NCBI GenBank assembly: GCA_021292105.1
Contig: CM037862.1
Location: 6,366,765-6,430,764, forward strand
From: Anadara kagoshimensis
Lineage: Eukaryota > Mollusca > Bivalvia > Arcoida > Arcidae
Length of the DNA stretch: 64,000 nt
Reading direction: 5' to 3'
This document shows positions 14,701 through 24,985 of the stretch, piece after piece. Each line of letters opens with the position of its first letter. Within the stretch, counting starts at the first letter, position 1. The position numbers and the translations under genes were made by a program. Below the pieces are notes generated by a model. It did no database searches, had not been told where the DNA came from, and worked only from the letters and a program-made list of their open reading frames with translations.

Positions 14701-17700
14701 GACCATTTTTCTACTGCTAAAAAGATAGATGGCCATATATAAGGGACTACTGTATAATACCAAAACTCCATTATACTTCAGCATTAATCATGTTAATGGA
14801 CGTTTGATAATACTCATATACTAGATAGTTACTCATTTTCTTATCTTGCTTAACCTGTATTATATTTATATAAATATGTATTTCTACTGTGGGCTTTTAC
14901 TTTTGGTTAGACTGTTGATAAGAGTGATTCCAGAATTAGCACACTTAATGCTGAGTTTGATAAGGAGAGGTTTGCAATGGAAGGCACTTTAACCAATGTC
15001 AAGAGACAGGTGAGTGATATGGATGTGTTTGATTATGGTCCCCCTTGCCACACCTGATGTTTCCCAATATTCCTCTCCTACCACCAGTGTGTTTGCACGT
15101 ATGTGCAGTGTTTGTATTTCCAGTTTCATCTTCTTTTTTCCAAAATCTATGGAGAACATGTTTTATTTCAGTTGGTATTTTCATTTTCATTTCATTTTAA
15201 AGTTAAAGCAGTCCTGATTTTTTTAATAAAGACAGTATAATAGCAATTTCATAATTTTGAGCACACTTGCAACATTTCAGTTGGTATAGAGAGATGATCA
15301 TTTAAAGCCACATTAAGGATATTTAAACTTCTAAATCTGATTTTTGAGATATTTTTTATCTACAGTGAAGAAATTTGTAAATCTGATCATGTGACCAGCA
15401 CGAGTTTGTAATTTATAGTTAACAAAAGAATCACCATGACTAAAAATGTGTCAAATTATGCTGGGGAAAATTGTTCATTTAAATTGTTCGCTTATAGTGA
15501 CATCAGAATTTGAATCCAAGATTTTAGTTATTAAACTTACGGTTCCTTATAAAAAAAAAACCTTCATAGGAATAACAAATTTATATGATGAAAGAACAAT
15601 CTGCCATAAATACCATGAAGTACTGTGATACATTTGAGTTCTTTCCCTTCTCTACCTGTTATCATTTTTTCTTCATGTTTTTTATCTTCATGTTTTATCA
15701 TATCTTCCATTCATTTCATTCAATCATTGTTTTTATCTTTCTCTGACCTTTGATCTTTGACCTTAAAAATAACAGCTAGAGGATATGCAACAGCAACTGC
15801 AGAACGAGGTGGATGAGAAATCTAAACTTCAGACGGCAAACTTGCACCTTCAAAGTGAACTTGGCACTTTGAAACAACTTCAGAAATCAGTTCAAAAACT
15901 TGAACACAGCAAGAAAAAGCTTGAACAGGATTATGAGCACTATAAGGTATTTCTGGTTCAGTTGGAGGATGGTATTATTTGTTATACAGGATGTAGTATT
16001 TTAGGCATGGTATACATATAGAATAATGCATGTTGGGATAGTGCATATATCATATGTTATTGGCTCTTGTTGGAAGTTTTCAGGCATTATGATAATTCAT
16101 GTTCATGTATTGGTTAAGTTGGATCCTTTATTTTTGGTTATATTGCTGTATGCATGATTTCGTTTTTCATGTTGTTTTTTCAGACATTAGTGCTGTTTTT
16201 GGTTCTTTTTTGTAATTTAATTTTTTTTATTTCAGATGTCATTGCTATTTTTATTGATGTTGTAATTTTAGTTTTGATTTTTGTGTTCTTTATCCATTAT
16301 TTTGTTTCTTTGTTTTTGCATGCCTTACCTGTAGTATTACTGTGAAATCATTAATTTTCGTTGGGGATCAATTTTCGTGGTTTTAGTGGACAGTCTGAAC
16401 CACGAATTTACGACCACCACGAAATATTAACCTCAAGTAAAAAGACAAGATATATGATAACTAATGGACATGCATATGTACCATATTTTTTTGCTCTAGC
16501 GTAACTCACACATAAACACAAACTTTTCACAAGGTAAAGATGCGTGGATGTTTGATTTAATTATGAAAATTATTTAAAGTACATATATTATGTTTAATAA
16601 ATTCTTCATTAATTTTTTAAATGTTTGTTTTCAATTAGGTCCTGGTCGGAACGATAGGGACAGACAGGTTTCTAACCGTAACTTTCATCATCAATTATGA
16701 CCCGTCTCATTTAAATTCCAATCCGATTACATATTAATTAAATAAACATTTTAACAATCTCTATAAACCTGTTTTATATTATTATTACTAAGTCAGCTGT
16801 TTGATTTCTAAAAAACGAAACTTCATTCGAATCGGTAAGAGCCGCCATTGTTACTCTCGTAAACAGCTGATTAGGTCATCAGAGGTCAATAATTAGAATT
16901 TTTATAAAGTTGCCGATGTCACAGAAAAACATTCAGTTTCGTGTAAAGTGATTATAAAACACGTTGTGATTGATGTTCTATGCATAAACTTTTAAATCTA
17001 AATTAATTACCACTTATTTGTACAACCTAACAGGTAGATCTACTCAGGCCAGGTGTCACATCGCTTGTGTAGTTAATTGTTACTGATATAATGATTACAG
17101 GTAATTAGCGCCTACCGAGACTTAGTCATTAATCCGCGTCTCTGTCATGGTTTATTGCTTTCTTATTTCAACAAATAACTTTTTCTATAGGTGCCGATAA
17201 ACAAACAAAGCATGACTTCCTACCCGTTATCAAGGCTCAAAGGACAAACTACATTTTTGACATAACAGTAAAACCACGAATTTACGTCCCAACGAAATGT
17301 TATTTTTTACCGATTCCACGAAAATTGGACCCAACGAAAATTAATTATTTCACAGTAGTAGCTAACTCTGTAGTATTACTATAGTGTATAACACCTGCTT
17401 TCTCTACTATGTAACCATGTATTTGTGTATATTTTCTGTGTAATTTTCATTTTGATTTTGACTATTTATGATTATATAGCTTTTGCAGTAGGAATTTTGA
17501 TTATTTAAAATGTCTTATCATTTATTAATCTGATTCAAAATAACTGCATTAAAATGACTTCTGATTCCTAATGAATACTGCACATGTGCTCCGATACATA
17601 GGGAACCCTTGGTGGCTGAGTGGTCTAAAGCATGGGCTTATGGATCACAATGCCTCTCTTTGTTTAGGTTCTAATGCCACCCAGGGTCAAAACCTAGTCT

Positions 17701-20700
17701 AAGAAAAATTGTCAATTCACTTGCCAATGATACTTAAGAATTCAACATGTCATTTAGACTATCACTTGACGCTTTTGAATTACAACATGTAATTATTTTA
17801 ATTTTTTCGAACAAATTAGTTCCATAATAGATTGCCGAGGTTTGCAATCAAAATGTGTGATGAATGATTGTGAAACAGGCCAGAACTAATTATATATAAA
17901 CTTTAAAAAATGCATGATTAGAATGATGTAGTTGTGACTAAAAATAACAATACACATATTAAATCTGTAAAAAAAAAAAAAAAATCTGTAAACCTCTTAA
18001 TGTATCTGTTCTTGCTTCCAAATTGATATGCCCTTGCCATGAATTGTCTCTAATGGTCCTAAGAATTACTTTATCTATCAGTTCAAATGTTCTGATTTTT
18101 CATAAAATTATATGGAATATTTTACAATTCAGCTCCTGTTTCTTTTAGTGTAATCAACATTTTAACATATGAAATATTTTTTGCAACATATTACATGTAT
18201 AATCAACATTTTAACAGGTGAAATAATTTTTTGCAACATATTACATGTATAATCAACATTTTATCAGGTGAAACACATTACATGTACTTGTATTCCTTTT
18301 TACCATATTTTCAACTTTTCAGTATCTTGTAGATTTATGTATATGTTTTGATATTTTACAGAATCGTATAGAGAATGGTTATGTAGACAGAGATGAGTTA
18401 GAACAGGTGAAGAAAGAACTTGAGGCTCGTTATCGTATGGAACTCAACAGGAAGTTAGATGAAGTGAATAACTACCTAGATGAACAGTCCAGAGCTCGAG
18501 ATAAACTTGATAACTCCAGAGATGAATCTGAAATACGAATGAAGGATGTTAATAAGACCTTAAAGGTAAAGAGATGGAATTATTGTCACCGTCTCTCCTA
18601 CAACCAGGGACCTCAATAGCCAAGTGGTCTAAAGCACCCAATTACAGATCATAGCATCTCACACTGTCTAGATCAAGATCCAACTCGGGCAGATCCTATT
18701 GTGAGAAAATTTTTCAAGTCACTAGCCAATGGTGGATGGTTTTCTTCCATTCAATCTGGTTAACTCGCCTTCCATGATATGAGTGCCAAGATTCTTCAAT
18801 TCTATCCACTTTCTTTCAACAAATAAAAGCAAATCTCATGGTTCAGATTCTCATTTGGTCATTGAGAATGAAGTTCACCAGCGTACCATGTGATCAATAC
18901 CCATTGGTGTTTGTGTGGAACATTTTGGAAAACATTTATGTCGAAAGTTTCTGTAGTAATGTAATTCTCATGGAAAAACATGATTTCATCCCCAATGAAA
19001 ATAATTGTTCCGCGGAAACTCTATGGGGTATCTTTGATACACTGGCAAAACTATTCCCTTTCATGTAAATGATTGAAAAAGTTTTTATTTTCTACTTTTT
19101 TTTGTTTTACAGGAAGAAAATACAGAGTTAAGAATCAAATATGAACAAGTGTTAGCACAGAAGGAGAGTAAAGAAATGGAAGCTAAACGATTCCGAGATT
19201 TATACGAGAGCGAGATGCAATGGCGGATGAGATTAAGTGACCAGCTTCTCCGTACCAACGAAAAATCCTTCAGCTATAAAACAACGTTAGTGTGAGTGAC
19301 CACCATTGATTATAGCTTCATTTGGTGGTGCACTGTTTTATTTTATTTTATTTTATTTATTTATTTATTTTTTTTTTTTTTGCTTTATGAGTTTTTCCTT
19401 TGTTTAATAATTTTTATATTATAGGAATCATGCACATACCATGTGAGGTTCCTTATTGTTTATGAGGCGACATTTTTTCAGTTTTACTGTGTATGAAATG
19501 GCATAATTCGGTATAATTGTTTTATAATGAGGAAAAATTTGAGAAATTGCAATAACAATGTTTACCGTAGCTACTGAAAACAAGAGGCCTGCATAAACAA
19601 TATTTTTATCTAACATTAGACTAGTTTTTCTGTCTGTATTTGATGAAATACAAGTTTTATCGAACACGCATGATACAGAATCTTGTATCACCACACTGTG
19701 GTGATACAACATTGGCGGTAAAGTACACGTGCACTTCTCATTGTGACGTAATTGGGGAATCTCCGATTTGTCAAATGTAAACAATGACGTCATTACTTCA
19801 AAACATGTCATAACATAGTTCAGTGGTTTTCTGTGATAAAATGTATTTTTTCACATAAAGTATTGGGTTTTTATTATTTTAATGACCTAATAGGAAATGT
19901 TAGATAAAAATATCATATACACAGTGTGTATGTACAACCCTTCGTATCAGGTCTCATCCTTTTTTCAAAGCTGTATTACTACTTGTCGCGCAAGCGCGAC
20001 TCGTAGTGATACGACTACGAAAAAAGGACTCGACCTGATACTGAGAGTTGTACATACACACTGTGTATATAATATGTATTTATCATGACATGGTACATTG
20101 TATATATATGTTTGAAATTATCGTTTTGTTTTGTAATTTTAATGATTTTTATTTTCATTTCGGCTTCTATCATAAATATCACAAACAATTCAGTTTTCTA
20201 CTTCTGACAAATATGAAAAAAAACATTTTGTCACTTGATTACTTTTGATTTTAGCATTATTTAGTAATTTACAATTTTGATCCACGTGTACATGTGTATG
20301 TATCATGTAAGTGGTATATATTTTAATGACAATGTTTAGCATCAAATATGATTTACATAGATGTCGAAATCATGTCTGCGCAATCTGACTTTGTTATCCA
20401 AGGTTCAATTGATATGATCGTCAGAAATTTAGCTCATGCAGAAAGTATAAACTAGAAAACAAAGTTATAGATTCTAATTTCCAAGACTTGATGTTTGAAA
20501 ACAATGAAAATTTCTGAATAGTGAAGCCTTGGAAGTCATTTTCCTGCAAGTATATGTCATGTTCCCCACAGGATGATGTCATGTTATTGTCTGTTGATTA
20601 TGACATCTTTTTTGGTAAATGGTTATGTCACATGAAACCCTATCATAAGCAGAATCTTAAACTACAATTAATGTTGAGCCTTGGTTCCTTTGATTGTGCC

Positions 20701-22455
20701 TATAAGTTATGCTGTGTCTATTACAACTTTTTTGTGTCTGTTTAATGTAATGAAAAATATTTGTTTTTGTTTTGTTACAGGAATGAAAGACAAAGAAATA
20801 GAGTGTTAAATAATTTAGGTAATGTGACATTTTCTGGAACATTAAATGGACATTTGTTAGATTCCAGTAACTTATCAAATAGTGATGATTTATTGGGGAA
20901 CAGATTACGGGCAGAACTAGACAGGAGTATAGCCAAACATTTAGAAGCTGGTAAGTAGTATGAGTGTGTGTGTGTGGTGGGTGGGGGGGGGGGGGGGGAG
21001 GGGAAACAATAAAATATTGGTGAAAAATTTTCCCACATTCTGGATAAATGAGATTCAACAGAGGTTTACTGGCATACTACGTGATAGCCTCATAATATTT
21101 GTGCTAAACTATTTTCAGTGGATTTGAAATCACATATTAAAGTTGACATCTTCCCATGAAATTCACTATACATTGTTGGGTGAATAAAATAAAGCATTTC
21201 CAAAAGTTTTCTTATGTCAACATTTGTCACCACTTTTAAATTTTGCAATTGTATCACTTATGTAGAGTATCTGATGTTTAAAATTTGGGCTGTATGTTTT
21301 TCTTGAAAATTATTGTTATTACAGGGATTTTTAACATGTCTATACTTTAATGTTAATAAACCAATGTGACAATTAATAGATTTATTCCAAAATAAATATT
21401 ATATATTTATAATGAAAAGGGTTTTGTTATCCAAAGACATGATGCAGAAGTGAAAAAGAGGGTAATTTTACTTAGATAATGCTAAAGATTTGACCTTAAG
21501 AATTTTGCTTATTAGTTTTAAGTCTTTCGTTTTGCACAAAAGAGTGGCTTAAAAAATTAAGTCAGCTAACTGGAGTTAAGATTTTCTTCTAGAGCATTAT
21601 TTCACTATCTCCACTTAACCATATTTATGAAGAAAGACCTAATTTCTCTTTCAAGGGAATAGCACTGGGTTTAAATCTTAAGCAATATGGTAACCAATTC
21701 AAAGTGTGATAGTTTTATTCACAGATGTGCACATGTACCTGAGCATGTTACAAATTTATCCAACATTTGTGTAAAGTAAAATAACAGTTTCCTCTTCTTC
21801 CACACATGTTGTATCATTTGCTAGGTAGCTTATTTTGAATTCTTTTTGCCTTTTGATTTCAGCATTTGATTCTTGTAGCTATAGCTAGAAATTCTTGAAC
21901 AAATTTCAGTTGAGAGTGCAAAATACACTCTTGATGACAGACTTGTGAACTTGTCTGAAAGATGAATTAATTTTTTTTTTATAAATTTGCATCATTTAAA
22001 ATTACTATGCTTGTGTGACATCATAAATAATTTCAACCTGTTTAAAAAGATTTTTTTCATTAACAAAAATTTTAGTTTTAGTGTTTCAAAATTTGTTTTG
22101 TTGTAAATTTTTAATATTACATGTATTATCAGATAGAATAGATGGTTCAATGCTGAATAGAAAGTAAAACAAAAACTCTCTCAAATCAACTCTTTGTGAT
22201 TATACATCACTGGAACTGATATTCAGTAACCTAATGAGTCCATAGGTTTTCTACAAACTTGAACTTGTACTTGAAAATCCATGAAAGTTTTAAAAGCTTA
22301 TGCATTTGAACTATATGTTTATCCTGTTTTATTTTTCAGCACCCCATGATAACATCAAGCCTATCGTCAGAGCTAACGGTGATCTAGGAAACTCATCATT
22401 TGCCAAATCAAGTGCGGACTATCTTGACATTCTGAAGCGGAAATATTGTGTGTAG
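391..22455 (+). CDS. ANKRD26: ANKRD26-like coiled-coil protein, C-terminal 810 residues (gene continues left of window)
   Basis: Twenty-one exons join in frame: 391-470, 1074-1215, 1702-1821, 2546-2592, 3254-3395, 3817-4005, 4735-4950, 5621-5740, 6774-6845, 8244-8279, 9539-9637, 10578-10628, 11126-11199, 11556-11625, 13958-13993, 14911-15009, 15776-15946, 18362-18565, 19113-19291, 20781-20950, 22340-22455. They total 2433 nt, 810 codons plus TAG, and every acceptor is AG and every donor GT. The product is almost entirely charged, heptad-like coiled coil rich in E, K, Q and L. Recognisable ANKRD26/CCDC144-family stretches are the WEKEVISRSKLGMR segment (exon 9539-9637), the KLDEVNNYLDEQ segment (18362-18565) and the far C-terminal SADYLDILKRKYCV, which aligns with the end of vertebrate ANKRD26. 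The region from 18362 on corresponds to the DUF3496-type tail. The ankyrin repeats would lie upstream, outside the window. Vertebrate ANKRD26 acts at centriolar distal appendages; that role is inferred here. Introns hold only repeats. The family call is strong, but one-to-one orthology is not proven. Confidence 0.86.
1406..1590 (+). repeat. Dispersed repeat family R1, copy 1
   Basis: It shares GTGTGTAATTCAAGCAT, GAACATTGTGGACGTGGTC and GATCCGTCAATT with 62625-62762, and with 30008-30212 in reverse. The ends are not defined. Confidence 0.7.
1860..2046. mobile_element. MITE with CAGTAAAACC-type terminal inverted repeats and TA target site
   Basis: The left end CAGTAAAACCTCG matches inverted GAGGTTTTAATG on the right, with TA on both sides. 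Length is 187 bp. The termini resemble Tc1/mariner (pogo/Tigger-like) MITEs. It lies in an ANKRD26-like intron. Confidence 0.75.
2869..3045. mobile_element. MITE, CAGTCAAAAC family
   Basis: The left end CAGTCAAAACTGCC follows TA; the right end GGTTTGACATTG is a degraded inverse. The interior, with GGTCACCTCTATATAAG and GTGACC/TATAGG motifs, is shared with 28143-28379. Confidence 0.6.
4302..4480. mobile_element. Degraded MITE related to 1860-2046
   Basis: It begins CAGTAGAACCTCTATAC and shares with 1860-2046 the interior order GCCACTATTTG, GGTGATAAA, GGAAATGGATTTTG and GTCAAAGTTATC. The right inverted end is not clear. Confidence 0.5.
4885..5042 (+). repeat. Tandem partial duplication of exon 4735-4950 with its splice donor
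   Basis: The last part of the exon (4885-4937, 53 bp) is repeated exactly at 4960-5012, just inside the intron. A third short copy of the exon end plus donor (AGGCTTACTCTAAGTC, then AAAGGTA) lies at 5020-5042. The duplicated donor at 5041 (GTATGG) is therefore a second candidate 5' splice site. Read-through from the normal exon into the 53-bp copy meets an in-frame TAG at 5011, so use of the distal donor would bring in a stop codon. Confidence 0.9.
5195..5235. repeat. GA microsatellite
   Basis: A GAGAGA run; a second lies at about 5485-5527 and another at 62069-62115. Confidence 0.9.
7695..7980. repeat. Dispersed repeat with inverted ACCCCCACTT / GGGGGTATACT ends
   Basis: It starts ACCCCCACTTCCAAG with GGGGGGGTATACTGG after it and ends AGTGGGGGTATACTAAGTG. 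A related G-rich-ended repeat is at 57545-57835 (TACCACCCCCTC at the left, GGGGTATTTGGCTC at the right). Confidence 0.5.
8037..8062. repeat. Homopolymer G tract
   Basis: About 26 G in a row follow a T run. Similar homopolymers are T at 8732-8769 and C at 36853-36883. Lengths of such runs are unreliable in assemblies. Confidence 0.9.
8244..8279 (+). CDS. 36-nt in-phase microexon of the ANKRD26-like gene
   Basis: Twelve codons (QHGINGMDQNVD) lie between a pyrimidine-rich CAGCAG acceptor and a perfect GTAAGT donor. Both ends are phase 0, so the exon can be included or skipped without a frame change. The CAGCAG tandem acceptor could also shift the start by one Gln codon. The encoded piece is polar with Gly and Asn, unlike the surrounding coiled coil. 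It is supported by splice sites and phase only; no homologue is recognised. Confidence 0.55.
8290..8555. repeat. Diverged 70-80-bp tandem repeat, four copies
   Basis: Each unit has a CTACATTGTAGTGTTACT-like start and ends with TTGGCATAGT...GGGCATGTCT. It begins about 10 bp after the 8244-8279 microexon. Confidence 0.7.
12308..13632 (-). mobile_element. Non-autonomous Helitron-like (pearl-like) element with five 145-bp repeats
   Basis: The element is bounded on the left by TTAGCTCACCTGACC and on the right by a GGCCCATGGGCC palindrome followed by TCTTGTT. Read on the minus strand it ends with a short hairpin (TGACC-TTT-GGTCA) about 9 nt before a terminal CTAA, as in Helitron 3' ends. Inside, a 145-146-bp unit starting at TATCTCGAAAACTAT repeats at 12871, 13016, 13161, 13307 and 13453. 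A GT/GC-rich microsatellite lies near 12356-12408. It has no ORF for Rep/helicase. It sits in an ANKRD26-like intron. Confidence 0.75.
13958..13993 (+). CDS. Second 36-nt in-phase microexon of the ANKRD26-like gene
   Basis: Twelve codons (DTSFNENIDSDN) follow a TTTTCAG acceptor and precede a GTATGT donor, with phase 0 at both ends. Like the microexon at 8244, it would insert a short acidic, Asn/Ser-rich break into the coiled coil. It lies just downstream of a Helitron-like element. Alternative splicing is inferred from symmetry and size, not shown. Confidence 0.5.
16340..17355. mobile_element. 1-kb terminal-inverted-repeat element, TA target site, no transposase
   Basis: The 41-bp left end (16340-16380, beginning CTGTGAAATCATTAATTTTC) matches the inverse of 17316-17355 with few changes. 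TA flanks both sides. A second motif, CACGAATTTACG, occurs near both ends (16401 and 17274) in the same orientation. No ORF is present. Confidence 0.75.
17605..17760 (+). mobile_element. SINE copy (tRNA-Leu/Ser-like head)
   Basis: It begins GGTGGCTGAGTGGTCTAAAGC and continues with GATCACAATGCCTCTC, as in the reverse copy at 43615-43790. Confidence 0.5.
18151..18285. repeat. 50-bp tandem repeat, three copies
   Basis: TAATCAACATTTTA begins at 18151, 18200 and 18250, each followed by CATATTACATGTA or CACATTACATGTA. It lies upstream of exon 18362. Confidence 0.85.
18605..18780 (+). mobile_element. SINE copy (tRNA-Leu/Ser-like head)
   Basis: It begins GGGACCTCAATAGCCAAGTG with GTCTAAAGCACCC and GATCATAGCATCTC following; same family as 17605-17760, 1 kb away and in the same orientation. 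Confidence 0.5.
19915..20070. mobile_element. Foldback (palindromic) element
   Basis: The left arm 19915-19965 and right arm 20020-20070 are long imperfect inverses with ends ATACACAGTGTGTATGTACA. The centre holds two nested hairpins, GTCGCG-CAAG-CGCGAC and TCGTAGT-GATACG-ACTACGA. A one-arm relative lies at 206-285. Confidence 0.8.
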
Positions 22456-22473
22456 CACAGTATTTTCTATCTT

Positions 22474-22479
22474 AATAAA
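22474..22479 (+). terminator. Poly(A) signal AATAAA of the ANKRD26-like gene
   Basis: AATAAA lies 19 nt after the TAG stop at 22453-22455. It is the first such hexamer downstream and would give a very short 3' UTR. Further AT-rich candidates follow, so use of this one is an inference. Confidence 0.5.
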
Positions 22480-24214
22480 TAACAAATTATTTGATATGCC
22501 GTCCAGTTTCTCGTTATTCCATCCACTTACAACGTTATTTATTTTGGTGCATGCCTGCTGCTGTCAGGAAATACTGTTTATACAGATCTGATCAACTATT
22601 TTGTATTTTGAATGAATCAGCTTTGTCAGTATTATTAATTTATTATAAATTATAACTTGGATGGTTAACCCAATTTATTATTAATTATTTGAACGGTTAA
22701 TTTATTATTATTTATTATTTTTGGTTGGTTAATTTATTATTTCTAAATCAGTTTGGTGCCTAAAGATTATGATTTAAATTTGCTGAAATATCTCTGAAAA
22801 AACAGCAGCTGTGTGTAACTAGCGATACTTATAAAATAAAATAATAAAAATAATAATTAACCAACAACCAACTATCTCTAGAAAGCTGGTTCAATCAACA
22901 GTATATAATGCTGTTTTCACGACCAGGTATTAAAGTTCACTTATAAACCCAGACATACCGGTATATGGTCAGTAGATTGTTATATATATATCAGTGACAA
23001 ATTCAATGTGTTCATTTATAATTATTATTATCAGTTTATTAAGTAGCTTGTTACTTCCTTTGTTGATTTTCATGTTCAGTCATCAGTTTCATTGTCTTCA
23101 TATAGACAACTACATGAGGTCCCAATTTCACAATCATTCCTTAACTAAGATTTTCCTTAACTTAAATACATATGTATAGAAAAATTGAAATCTTGATAAC
23201 TTTGTTATTTTCCAGGATATCTGACAACTTCCAGGTGTCATTTTGAATATCACTTCAAGACTATAACACTGATATTCTAGTTTCTATGAAAATTTGTATT
23301 TTAAATTCCATAAAAAATTAACAAAATTAGCTCAATTTCAGTCAAGAAAAATCTTAAGTTAAGAAATTATTGTGATACTAGGGCAAGGTCACATTATTAT
23401 AAAATTAGATTTTGTAATTGTAAAAAGATTTTTGTTTCAAAATTTTTGATGCACAGTTTTTCTTTGGTTCTAGGATTTTGAGAGTGACAATCAAATTTGT
23501 TTATCAAAATTCAGAGATAGTTTGTAATCTCCCTCAAAATGTGAAAATAAGTAATCCTCCTACTATGGTGTTCAGACTGTATGCAAATTACTGCTATATA
23601 TATATAATTTCTCTGATCATTTTCTTTTAAAAGTTAACCATTATTTCTGCCATGTGCTGCTTTAGAATTTCTATAAAGTTTTCTGTATGAAAGATGTTCC
23701 AATATTGATAAAATTTAATACATGTACTTTTTAAGGTGTGTGAGTGAAAAAATTAAAACACTGCCATTTATATGTGTGCCTCCATTTAACAGTTTCCTTC
23801 CTCTTTGTGTTATCAACAGCCATTTTTGTATGGTAAATATCATTTCAGTCTGGTTTTGTAATGTTTCTGTGTGCATGTAAAAAAAAATTTCCATGTGTCG
23901 TTGTTAATTATTTCAACCTTTTACCTCAAACATTTTATATGATATTTTGAAGCTGGTTTGATGGGTTTGATGAGCTGTTGATTTGATAATCATGTATTAG
24001 GAGAGTACTTAGACTAAAACGTAATCTGCCGCTTAATATAACTTTGAAGAGAATATAAATTTTTTCATTCCACTTTTGTAACACTTGAGTATGATTGTAA
24101 AATTTTGAGTTTAAAACCTGGACTGTTCCAGATTTTGCTAACCAAATAAAAAATGTGCATCAAGATTTCTTAGGGGTAGGGGGGGGTCTTATCCAATGTA
24201 ATCATAAGTGGTAC

Positions 24215-24427
24215 TATAGTTCGTCAGCGATATTTTGGCAGAGTGTTTGTAAACATAGAAGAGTCTATATAATGCAAACATGGATCATATATAAAGGTGG
24301 TTTTGAAATGTACGCATGAAAGCGTGAATATACACATACTATAACGCGGCATTAATACCCATATGCGTAGAATATGCTCCCCCATGTTTATAAACACTCT
24401 GCCACAATATCACTGACAGACTATATA
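24215..24427. mobile_element. Foldback MITE, about 213 bp, 40-bp arms
   Basis: The left arm (24215-24256, with GGCAGAGTGTTTGTAAACAT) is mirrored by the right arm (24383-24427, ATGTTTATAAACACTCTGCC). Ends read TATAGT...ACTATA. It lies downstream of the ANKRD26-like gene. Confidence 0.75.
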
Positions 24428-24699
24428 TCATGTTATGTTATCAGTTAAAACTAGCATACACTTATATAAAATTCAATATATACAATATATTTTATGTTAC
24501 AGCAGAGTCACTACTTTATCTGTTTTTCTGTTTTATATATATCATACATGTATATCAATACGTTTTTATAAATGTGTTGTTTTTTTTTAAATCACGTCAA
24601 GAGTATTTTTAGTCTTCATAATTTTAATTTGTTTTTATAAAGAAAACATTTTTATTTCTACATTTTAAAATATCAGTCATCTGTGATAAGTTGCTGCAA

Positions 24700-24985
24700 A
24701 TACATCCATTTATTATAACATATGGGTTATCATTAGTCATTTTGGTTCGAGAGTATGTTGCTAATATGTCCATTTATTATAACATATGGATTATCATTAG
24801 TCATTTTGGTTCAAGAGTATGTTTTAGTTAGTATGTATTCGACCCTCTTATTGTACATATGGAGGATGATCTTGGTTATTTTGGTCTGAGAGTATGCTGT
24901 AGGAGGTTTGCATAGAATACATCTATTAGTTCTACATATGAATGACTTTGGTCATTTTGGTTTGAGAGTATTGTTTTAGTGGGTA
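24700..24985. repeat. Diverged tandem repeat, four copies
   Basis: Copies share CATTTATTATAACATATGG and TCATTTTGGTTCGAGAGTAT; the first two are close, the last two degraded. Confidence 0.7.

Noticed and set aside
20657-21058. 133-codon minus-strand open frame with a poly-Pro/His stretch
   Set aside because: It is the reverse of a G-rich microsatellite and overlaps the true plus-strand exon 20781-20950.
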